In this document: positions 49,302-61,433 of the stretch, one piece after another
How positions within the stretch are numbered: position 1 is the first letter of the stretch
How the letters are laid out: each line of letters opens with the position of its first letter
Assembly (NCBI GenBank): GCA_940671915.1
Contig: CALNVZ010003426.1
Location: 46,757,294 to 46,821,293, forward strand
Source of the DNA: Paracentrotus lividus
Lineage: Eukaryota > Echinodermata > Echinoidea > Camarodonta > Echinidae
Length of the DNA stretch: 64,000 nt
Reading direction: 5' to 3'
The notes under the pieces: model-generated
Seen by the model: the letters and a program-made list of their open reading frames with translations, nothing else
What the model was told of the DNA's origin: nothing
Database searches by the model: none
Program-made: the position numbers and the translations under genes

Positions 49302-52300
49302 CTCTCTCTCTCTCTTTCCTCTTTTTCTCTGTCTCTACACATGTATCTATATTTTATTTTTACCTTTCTCCCTCTCCCTTTTACTTTCTCCCTTTCTCTC
49401 TCACCATATTTTATGGAACAGAAGTACTGTCAGTGTAAGTGTAGTCAAATCGGTGGTGGTCAAGCTAGTATACCAAGGAGAGCTAAGAAGAAAATAATAA
49501 CAGTAAGTAAGTTATATGACATATAATTCTCAGAGGTCTAACTTAGCAATGGACTTGAGGCAATACCTAACCCAATATCAAACAACATAGAGCCCGATCA
49601 CAGCTCTAACGATTTAGCCCTAAAACTGCCCTTAACCACCCCCTTACTCCTCAAGTGGGCTGTAACCACCCTTCCAGTTTTTGTACACCATAGCCCCCCT
49701 GCCCTTGGACAAACCACTATTGATGATGGTGATAATGACGAGTCCCTCAAAGCCATTTTCAGTAAATCAACTTGTAAGTGATTTTTTTTTTTTGGGGGGG
49801 GGAGGGATGACATGTGCAAAATACATCATTTTGGCAGTATCTCTGAGTGCTTAAAAGATTTCTAGGACATCTATCCCCTGGACAATAACCAGGACAACTA
49901 CTCCTGCCAAAATCTACCACCTACCCTACAACCTAACCTTTCAGGGGGGGGGTAGTTGTCCTGACACACCAAAAAGTTCATAGGCAAAATAAGCCTTGAG
50001 CAAGATGATAAGTACATTACAATGCACAAAAATTGGTCTGTGGCATGATATGTGTTAACCCTGTTTACCTGGATGAAGGTTCATGAAGGTTATTTATTAA
50101 CCGATTTTAAAGCAAGAGTGAACTGATCAACACTCTCATTGACTGTGTGTTACAAATAGCTAGTCTTAAAATCTACCTTTTGAGATAACTATTTCTATTA
50201 GAGTAGGTGACATAGCCTATAATTTTACATGTAAAGGGAAACTAAAATGTTTTGAGGGGAAATATCTGTGTTTTGCTACTTGGTAACATAATTATTGCGG
50301 TGTGAATGTATTGAGTTGTGAATTGGAGTGTTATCATTCAAGTGGGTCTATAACACAAGACTATATTGTGCAGAGTTTTGCACTATAGGTTAGGAAACAA
50401 GTCAGAATTGAGTAGTTGAGGACTTGAGATGGTGCTACACAAGGCTGCTTGTTCGTTGGCTTTAAAATGTCTGTTTATGATTTCTTTATTTTAGGAGCTT
50501 GACAGTAACATTGGTGGAGTGATTACATCATCAGAGTTCCAGAGACTCTTTGATTGTCTCGACCATCAAACAGAGGAAGAAGAGGTAATGCACAAAATAA
50601 TATCAGTTTTAAATTCAGTCCCAAACTGTTTACAGTCTACTCCCATTATGATAAGGTGTTCAGGACCAAGCCAAATAGCTTGTTTGAATGAAATCTTGTA
50701 TATGAACATGTAGAGACACCTGTGCACATGATTGAAATTTGGAGTTGAAGAATTTGCTTGATAATACTAAGATTGTGGTTGTTCCTTGTAGTAGGCATAT
50801 AGTCCACTCCCATTATAATGAGGCACTTGGAACCAAGCCTTATTGCCTTGTTATAATAAAATCTTGTTGTTCTGAACACTTTAGCACATGTGCACATGAT
50901 TGAAATTGGAAGCAGATGAATTGGCTGGTTGCACAGTGATCTTGTATCTGTATTTGTTTTAACTAGAGTAGAAGAAAAAGACTTTGTATTAGGTAACTTC
51001 TTTGGTCATGGTTAATCTTCTACTATGTCCATACATGCATTGTATAACTAATTATTTTGTTGTCATTTTCCCCCGCAAATTCAGAAAGTTAGTTCTTGTG
51101 GAAATTTTCACTTCAATAAACAGCTATTTTATTATTAATGAAAAATGACACTGACAAAAAAAAAAAAAAAAAAAAATTTTCCAGCTAGTCCAGAAATTGC
51201 AAAAATATCTGTATGCAACTATTTGGCTTTACTATTATTTATGTGGACCTGTAGGTGCAATAAACCAGGTTGACACCTCTCATCTTTTGCCAACAGTATA
51301 TTGGTTTTGATATACATAGGATATTACCATCTAGTTCACAGAAATTCCATTTAACATCCTATTTGTGGGACAGTATTTTACAAAGAATTCACTCTTACAC
51401 TAACACTTGACACTTCTTTGTCTGACTTCATACTGTTTGGCTTGAAATCCCTTGAGCAGAATGATAGATATTATTTTCAATTCTCCTTGTTCCAACAGAT
51501 TCCAGGTCCTAGACCAAATAACTAGACCAAGACTAAAGAGACTTCAAGCCTGTATCGTCCATCGGTTCTTTGGTTACTTTGGAACAGTTGTAGCAGTCGT
51601 CAACATTGTCTTTATTAGTGTAAGTAGAGATCTTTGTTTCCGCAATGTTCTTTTTGAGAATATATTTTTACTGTAGCTCCTAATGTGTTAATTTAAGAAT
51701 GATTTTTTACTGTGACTCCCAATCACTTGTATTGTTAGCAGATAAAATGGTCAGTATTAAAGCCTTTAGGGGTGTTTTGAATTGTCTGTGCATACTTTTG
51801 GTTTGAATCCTGGCCACTCCGCAAAGTCTTTGGCAAGACGCTAATCTACATCTGCCATATTTGTCCCAGGTGAGGTAAAATAAGTACCTAGCAGGATTAT
51901 TTCCTTGAATACTAGAGTGCCATTATGGATGTCATGCTAAAGATCATGTGACAAGGGGCATCAGTGCTCTGTGAATTTTGAAACAATTATTCTGATTGGA
52001 ATAATAGTGATACTTTCATACAAGAAGCACTGCATAAATGACCTGATTAGTTACTACATGTATGAATTTGCAATTTGATCAAATTATTTCTATTAGAGGC
52101 CTAGAAGTTTCATATCTGATGGATATTGCATGGTTTATATGCTTCCCATTATGCCATGAAGTTCACTGCTGAGTTTACATGTATATCTACATTTTCTTTC
52201 TTTCTCTCCATTTCCATCTTTCTCTCCATTTTCCATCTGGTCATATTCAAAGGAGTGACACGACATTTGGACTGATAGAAGGGCGCATATCTTTGCACTT

Positions 52301-55300
52301 GTAGTTATGAATGATCCTTGACTACCATATTATGTATAATGTAGGAGGGGCATGTGTCATTACCAGTTGGATTTGAATTTACAATTGGTCCTGGAAATTA
52401 TGATTAAAAAAACAGTGCGTGAGTGACACGACAGAAAAAAAGACATGGGTTTCTGACCATCATTGGTTATGGTTGATTTGTGCCCAAGAAGATCTCTAAG
52501 GGTACCATAAGTGCTGGTATATGTATATGAATAGTGTACCTCTCTGACATTTATTGTGTTTATCAATCATTCCCTCTCTGTGGAAAATGGTCCACCTCTA
52601 TGTGTCGTGAGCCTGACACGACATCCAAAATGTGAGTGACACGACCAGTGCCTTAAATTCAAAATTTCAAGTAAATAACTAAATCCAAATTACCTGTATT
52701 TATATACCATGTTAGAGTAGTCCATGAAAATTACTTTAAGCAAAAAAAATCTGACAAAAGTGATTGTATTAAGAATAAGAGGCATTTAAAGCAACCATAT
52801 CCCATACGTGCAAATTCCTGTTTGCTCAATTATTCAGCGTAAGAAAACTGGATCATATTATGTTTGAACATAAATTAATGTTTGTATTGTAAAGAAGCCT
52901 TTGTGTTGATTTCAGATCCTAATTTGCATTTTCAAAGGCACAGCGCCACATTAAAATTTCAGCTAAATGTCCCACTTAGTCTGAATATGACCATCTTTAT
53001 TACAGATTGAGATATCAACGCAGTATGAAAAGAGCCTGTATCACAGCGACTCTGAACTGACTAAATTCAACATTGTCTTTATCATCTATTACTGTATAGA
53101 ACAGGTAAAAGAGAATGGATTCATCTTTACATCCACCTCTATCATATGCACATGTACATACACCTATGTGAACATTTCAAATGATGACTTCTCCGTCTTA
53201 TTCACAGACCTTTTGTTAAACAGTCGCGCAATTTTATTTGGCGGCTGTTGCCTAAAACTGATTCTACGTCAGCCAATCAGCATGCTTTATTGTTATGTTT
53301 GCTCTACGCATTGTTTAGTTGCATCGATTGTTCGTTTAGCATTTTTGTTTCATTCTTGCGTTGGCTATAAAAAAAAAAAAAATTTCATTCGTTCTTCCAT
53401 AATGCGCGTTTCTCATTCACAGACCTCTTGTTTTATTGCCACAAGGGGTCTGACAGTGAAGTAAATATTTTCTGTACATATAAGAAGAAACATTTATGTA
53501 AATGTGATTAATGATGCATATTGAATGTAATATATACAGATTATGAAATAAACTACATGTATGTGCTTAAAATAATCTAGCATTTTTGCAATTTAACACA
53601 TGGTGGATACAGATATACTTACGTTCATATTGAATTATTGGAACTAATTATTAGGTAGAGCTTATGCCTATAATGCCTCCAAATCGACAACTAATCTGAA
53701 TTTGATTTGTTAATTGACTCTGGTGCAAATGTCGCTGCTGTTCGAATAAGGCTCCTTACTAAAAGATGAAGCCGCGGCCCCTTGCGTGAATGCCGCGCAG
53801 CAGGATTATATACTGAATATACCGTTCCCCTTTTATTCTTCCATTGACTTATTTGGAGGAGATAAGTATATCCGGCGGTGTTCACACAAAAGGCCGCGGC
53901 TTTATCTTTTGGTAAGTCGCCTAACATTGATTATATTTTCCTTCTACTCTTTAGATCCTGAAATTCTGGGCTCTTGGGTGGAAGTGTTTCAAGTACTCAG
54001 TAACCAACATCCTGGATGCTGTATTCACAGTAATCTTGCTTGTAAGTTTGAACGTTATGTATTTGCCTTATGCATAAAACGGATGTATTTACAGTGATTT
54101 TGCTTGTAAGTTTGTACATTATGTATTTGCCTTATTCATAATGTGGCTGGTGAATGCAAAGGAAAGTTAGCATTGATTATAAGAGCCAATATCTCAAAAG
54201 TTTGGGTACAAATTTGCCAGATTGATGTACAGTTAGTATGTTTGTATACTGTAAAGTCTAGGTCTTGATATACTAATTGGTATCTTCAATAGCATGATAT
54301 TTTTTACAATTACTAGTATGTATTTTGCTTTCCTAATCATTGCTACATGTGTGTTTTAATATTTCCAACATAACTTCATGCTAAGGTATTGTCGGTTTTT
54401 ACTATTTTTTAGTAAGTGCTATTTAGGCGAAAAGTATACATTTCAGTACTTAAAATTCACACAGAGGATTGGCCTCTCATCCTCATTTATTGTATTTTTA
54501 CAGAGCTGTTTTACAATATTTGATCAAGATGCTAATTATCAGCCTTTAAAATAATGGAATGCAGTTATGGCTCAGGTCAATGTCATCTCCATTCACGTAA
54601 TGGACCTCTGAGCTCAATTGATTGCAATAAACTGTTAAAGTTGAACTTGGTTGTGTATTGTATTCTGCTTGAAATCTGGCAGCTATAAATTGTATTGTTG
54701 TATAAAAAATATTATACTATTATTGATTTTTTTTTTCCTTTCTATCATCCCTCTCCACAGATTTCTGAAGTATTATATCTTAGTGTAGAAGGAGCACGCT
54801 CTTTTCCGTAAGTTATACCTATATTCATACCTTGGAATTCATAAGTTGGAAGTAGGTGTAAATTTATACAAAATTATTTGCCTCTTGTCATTCATCTGTC
54901 CAGTAATAGATATTAACTTTGATATCTCTGCTGTGCAATTTTGTATTTTCCTGACGTCTTGTAAAAAGAACTGTTATCACATCAACACTGATTTATGTGT
55001 TTGTGAGAACAAAATGAAAGGGGACACACACACACTACAACAAATCGTCATGTTCCCGGGAAAATGGCGTGAGTGTGCGTGCCCTGAAAAGGATGCGAGT
55101 GCTTGTGCTAGCATAGTTGTATCTATTTGAACATTTACCGATTCAATCTGCCTTGGTCTTTGTCACTGACATCTTGGACAAAGCAAGATTTTTACTTTAA
55201 TTATTCTATACTTTCATTTCGTCTTCGGCAGTAAAGGGTTATTTTTAAATCATACATCAGTTTACCCCTCACGACCTTTTGCTGGGAACAAAAACATGAA

Positions 55301-58300
55301 CATTGATCTTCGACTTTGCACACTCGTGCCCTTTTCACAGGCACAAGACAAAATACTGATTGTGGGAAGGGGGCATATATACAAAGGAATAACATGTCAC
55401 AAGAAACAGAAATTTTGAAAACTGAAACTAAATTTCTAATGGGACCATGCTTTGCTATTTCACAAATTAAATTGAAATAATGAACTACATAGTTTTGTTT
55501 ACTCTGACTTAAGTGTTCAGTATGATTTTAAGTATACATTTCAGCTTTTTATTTCATATCTATTCCTTTTATAGAGATGATGATGCAGGCTTTGCCATGT
55601 ATGATCTTGTGAGAATCATTAATATCCTCATCACATTCCGGCTCTTCAGGATAGTCACACATTTTAAGGTAAGTCAAAGTGATTGTTTCACTTCATTCAG
55701 GATCTTACAAATAAATTACTCTTCGAGCTAATGCTGTAATCAGAATTGCAAACCTTTAGGTCAAACAGGAATCGCCTGAGATCATTTCATAAGTATACCA
55801 CGTGTCTCTAAAAATAGAACTGCAGTCTATGGACAAAAAATTATCTGGTATTTCCGGTCACTTGCACTTTTTTGCTTATTGTGAAGCAAGTTGTGAAGCT
55901 ATGGAGATTAAATTCTCAGGGTTTCATCCTGACACATAGTGACATGCATTGTCAGCATGTAAGGCTCCATACCTCAAAATTTGGCAAGCCTTCACAAATT
56001 TACTCATTCCCTTTAAATCTTCCCTCTCTGTTTCTTAATCTTTTTGGTGATGTTTGGGTGAATAGAGCGGGTGAATAATCTCAAAATTTTGTTGCAGAAA
56101 AGTCTCCCTTTTATTTCTCTTTTATCGCCGTTTTGTAGCCCTTTTGAAAACGTCTAAAAGGCAAATTTTGTCTCTGAAGATTTTGTACACAAAACAGCTA
56201 AAAAATCACAATTTTTTTTACTTCCACACAGCTTGCTCACTGTGAATAAAATTTGGGTAGATTTTAGTAGTGTTTCTTATTCAAAGGAATAAATCAATGG
56301 TTGAATCTACTATCTTGTTTAATGCTTCACAGACGATGGCTATTGTGGTTAGTACCATGCTTGATCTCATCAGAAACCTGCGTGCTTTCCTTGGCATCCT
56401 TGTCGTAAGTCATCTTCTTCTAATTTATTTATTTATTTATTTATTTTTGTGGTTGCAATTAAACAATATCGACTTATGGAAGAATAGGGATATGTAGTCA
56501 ACCTTTTTTAAATGGATTTTTCATTCAAGAACCACATTTTTTGTATGACAGCTTTTTTTATGGAATGTAATTCACCTTGCTTATAAATGTTGTGTGTTGC
56601 AATGCTGGGCAGGCTGATGAACTTTTTGAATACCTTAGTAAACTGCTGTATAGTTGAAACTGAATCCAACAAAATGATGACCACATGTTTGTATGTATAA
56701 ATATAATGTGCCAAATGATTATCACAGTAACTGTGTATTTAGTAAAATAAGTAAGATATTTCATAATTTGATATCAGGCCATATGCCAAAAATGTTTCTT
56801 TCTGTTTCAGTGGTTTTCATTATTTCATAATAATATTTGGCTTGCCCTAAACTAAGTCAGAACTATACTATGATGATCTGATTTTAAAGGGATTAAGTAG
56901 CTTTCAAAAACAAGAGCAATTATACCAAGATTAATAAAATTATATTGCTCCAACAGTAAAAACAAACTACTGAAAGTTTCAGATCAAATGGAAGTCATTT
57001 ACTACCTTAAAACAGTGTAACAAACAATGCCAAGCATACAGCCGAACACCAGTACCCTCATGCTGAGAGCTAACCAGGCCGCTAGACAAGGGGGAATTTA
57101 CAACAGGAAATGGGTGTGTGGAAAAGCACATGGTTTTATAAACCATCCGGTGTTGGTTTATAAATTTTGAGTATGAAATCATTGATATCTCGAAGGTAAA
57201 GCAAGCAATTAGCTTGCAATTTTGCAGAGATACCAGACTGACCTAAGTGTTTATAATTATGTTGGCAAAATAAGCTAAATCGAATAAATGTGATTTGAAT
57301 ATCATTCAATGTTACTGCATCCCTTTAAGAGACTTTCTGGCAAAATCATTGTTCAATCCGAGTACTGAAATTTTGCTTTATTATCTAACAAAGAAAAACA
57401 GAAAAATATTTCTGAATCTTAATCAACTTTTATTAGTTCTCATCTCATGTCCAAGTACATATGACTTATTTTATGTTACAAAACACAGATACATGTACAT
57501 GTACATCAGGGCTCTCAGCCCATCAGGGAAAAGTCAGGGAATTTAATAATAATGCTTCAAAATCAGGGAAAAGTCAGGGAATTTGATAATAATGCTTCAA
57601 AATCAGGGAATTTTGATTGGCCCAAAGGGTGGAAGTTCGGTAGTCAGTCAGACTAGTGTTTATACTGCAAATAGGTCACGGCGACAACAAAGAAAACATG
57701 CTAAACTGGAAATGGGCCTAAATACTTTTCAGGACATTTTTAGAATTTATCAGGGAAAATTCAGGGAAAAATCAGGGAAGTTTGTTTTCTTGAAATGCTG
57801 GGAACCCTACATACATATATACTGAAACTTTTTTGTCTTGCTTTACTTGTAGTTCCTATTCGTAATGTTTAAGTCCTGTCATTTTTGCAGGTTATTTTGA
57901 TTAAAAAGCTTCAATCTAGTTTACTGTTAAGGAATTTTTAACGCCGTTGGGATGTTGAATAGACAATTAATTTTATTCATATGTCTCCAACGGTAGAAAC
58001 CATGCAAATTGGTAGAAACACACGCAACTACTGTGTGATAAATATTGAATAAAAGTAATTGTCTAGTTTACTGTTGTTTAGAACTACTAATCAACAATAT
58101 ACTTTTTCTCTCATTTTTTTTGGCAGGTAATCTATTATGTTTTTGCCATTCTGGGTATGTTGGTGTTCAAAGAAAGAAGCCCACAACCTCCCAACAGTAC
58201 TAACATAACGTAAGTTTTCCAGAAAATGTAAAGATGTTCATTGAAAAAGGCAATTCTTGCTGAGTGGCGAAGGACAGTACATTTATTTGTTTGAGATGCT

Positions 58301-61300
58301 TCCAAAGTGAAAGAATGACTAAATCACTTTCCCTCTTGATTATATACAGTCATGTAGCTTATTTTATACACTACCTACTACATATACATGTACTTTTGTA
58401 CTTTTAGCAAACCTGAAAGCAGAAGTAGAAAACATGAATTCTAGTGGGCAATCAGGGTAAAGATTTATGAATATGGAACAGGGTACATGTATACCCAGTT
58501 CCCACTCTCTGGAGATAAAAACTATTGATAATTTTCATGTTGAGAGAGAAGTGTCCTCATATAAGTCTACAGTCTAAATCTTATTTGTTTCCTTATCTTG
58601 CAGTGAATTTCCACAGTGTGGGACTTATAGGCAGCTGAATTATTATGCCAATAATTTTGATGATTTTGCGGTATGTACATTGTTTTGTCATTGCAAAAAT
58701 CAATACCTTCGTCACACACAAAAGAAATAAAAATCTTGCCCAACAAAATCTTATAATTAAGGGTAATCATGAAGTTGTCGGTTTGTTATTGATTTGATGT
58801 TTCGTTGGTCTATGTACCAAGGGTAATATACATACAAGTCTTTCCAAGGCTCTAAATGAATCACTTTTTGATCCTCAAATTGGCAAAAAATATATAATCA
58901 ATTTTGTTTGTGCAACATTTAAAAACATGTTTCAGTTATTCGTAACTTTGAGAACGACTTGGTGGAACACTACTCTGATGTACAAAACGCTTTTTAATCT
59001 GAAGTTACAAAGGAGGATTTAGGGCCTTCATATAAATATGCCATATTCATTAGGGTTTTATTTGTTACTGTTTTTATTTTCAGTCTGCAATCGTTGTACT
59101 ATGGGACATCATGGTGGTGAATAACTGGCATGTTTTCTTAGCTGCCTTCTCAAAGACGGCCACGAGGTGAGAATTCAAAAGACTTGTGTAACATCTGGTT
59201 TATGCCATGTCAACATAGCCTAAGTCAAACTCTCAGAAATCAAATAGCCATGCAAAGCGAAGCCCTTTTCAAGTCATCTTCTTTTTATATTCTATTAGTT
59301 TTAACCCTTCACGATTACAGGGTTGCTTTTATCTGTTGTTAAGGCTCAATATTCAAAATACATGTACCAGAATGTTCACCCCAACTTGTCATATGTGACT
59401 CATCATATCAAAATCAGACACAAGTCGCCAGAAAAGAGTCAAAGATTCCAACAAACAATCCATTTTTCAAGGCTTTCCACTAATCATTTCTACTCTTTTT
59501 TTTTTTACAGAGCATACAAGAAACATTGAAAATTCAGAAAATAAAAAAAAAATTTCCCCCAAATAAGACAATTTTTATTATTTTACAGATTTCCTCGATA
59601 CTGTGCTGAATTCGCTCGGTGACTTGTGTCTGATTTCGATGTGATGCATCACATATTTGTCATAGAAAGGATGCACGTCAATTAGCTGCTAACAATGGGG
59701 TCCCTACATACAATTAAAAGTTGTGTTTGAGTAAATTCTTGCCAGTTTCTTTTGATTCACTCCTGCTAGGTAAGGGTCCCAGAACAGGAATATTTGCGAT
59801 TGATTTCAAATTTAAAAGAACTGTTCAAAATTAATTACTGTCTAGTATTTTAAGTAAAAATGTTTGCAACAATGACCTTGATTGCAAGGCCACTGCCATT
59901 TTGAGATTGAGTGTGAACCTTCGTTGTGCAGAACCCTGAGCCCAAGATTGGGTATAGATACTGAACTTTCGTTTTAATTTGATATTGTTTTATTATGACA
60001 GGTGGTCCCAGATATATTTTATTGCATGGTACTTTACATCGGTCTTGGTTTGCCTCAACGTATTCACTGCTATTATCCTAGAGGTGAGTTGGCATAGTCT
60101 ATTGATAGCTAATGGGCATTAAGTCTATATTAAAGGGAAGGAGTTTACACCTTCTTGTCCTTTAGCAGTCATTCTTGGTATGCCTTACTAATGTATTCAC
60201 TGCTATCATTCTAGTGGTTAGTAAGCATTTTCTGTAGCAAGGCAGAAGGGCCTTAATTCTCCAGAAAAATGATCTACTGTCCTTTTGCCGTGCAGAAGAT
60301 GACAAACGATTCAAAATCTTTATGCTCAACCAACAAGATTCTCAAAGTAATCATTACATGTTTACCGGGCTCCAGAAGAATGTTAAGGATATTTATTAAT
60401 CTTAAGAATAAATAACCTTTCAGTACTCTCCAGGCTCCAATTCATTAATTTCACTTTCAGGAAAAAATGCATGTAAAACATGACAAAGTATCATGCAATT
60501 GAAAGGGACTCATCTGCCAACCATTATTTTTATAATCATAAATGACATGACACAAGTGTGTAGAAAAACAGATATTTATGTACTACATGTAAATGTACAA
60601 TATTAATAAAATAGAAATACTTTTTGATTTAAATTGATTTTCATTACAATTTTCTGGGTGACCTATTAATTTTTATTTCTGATAGATGGTAGAAGAACAA
60701 TTAAAAACATTGCTAATTCGAAGAGGAAAGGCATAGTCATTCAAAACATTCATCAACCTCAAGCAAACGATAAGTTACAGAATATGTCTTGTTCTAAAGT
60801 CCTACAAAGAGAGGCAGCTTGGTACTTTAATAGTGGGCTTCAGTAGGATATGAACCTTAAGGAATATTAGCCCTTTAATAAAGCAGTCGTAAAATAATGT
60901 TCTTCTTTTACAACTGCTACATTTACAACGTATTATTTATTTTTTGCTTTGAATCAGAATTTCATCACATCTTGGGACCGAAGTCAGCAGAGACGGCAAC
61001 AATCATTAGAGGAAGAAGAAGATAGACCGACGGCTTATCTTATGTCTGTGCATACAATGTTTAGGTAAGTACATCAATATGTTTAAGAGAGAAGAGAGAG
61101 AGGGGTGGAAAGGGAAGGGGGGGGGGGTAAGAATGGTGGGAATGGAGGGGATGGGGATGGGTGAGGGCAAGAGAGGAGAGGAGAGGTCGATATAGGGTCA
61201 ATAATATGTTTTCCACTATACTTTTGGGAAAGTCTGTTTACAATTTTTGAAGTTCAAACTTAGGACTCCATTTGTATGTACATTACATATCTAAACAGGA

Positions 61301-61392
61301 AAAAAAATACCCCAACAATTTATGTTATATTTAAGAGAGGAAGGGAGAGATAGAGACAAAGAGAGAGGCAAAACGAAAGAGCAACAATGAGA

Positions 61393-61433
<41 letters not shown>

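Noticed and set aside
48931-49430. Long open frames rich in Leu and Ser
   Set aside because: They are three-frame translations of a CT microsatellite tract; only the last ~80 bases (exon 11) have a protein signal.
53168-53464. 98-codon frame in TPCN2 intron 14
   Set aside because: No splice context or motif; contains an A-run and looks like old repeat DNA.
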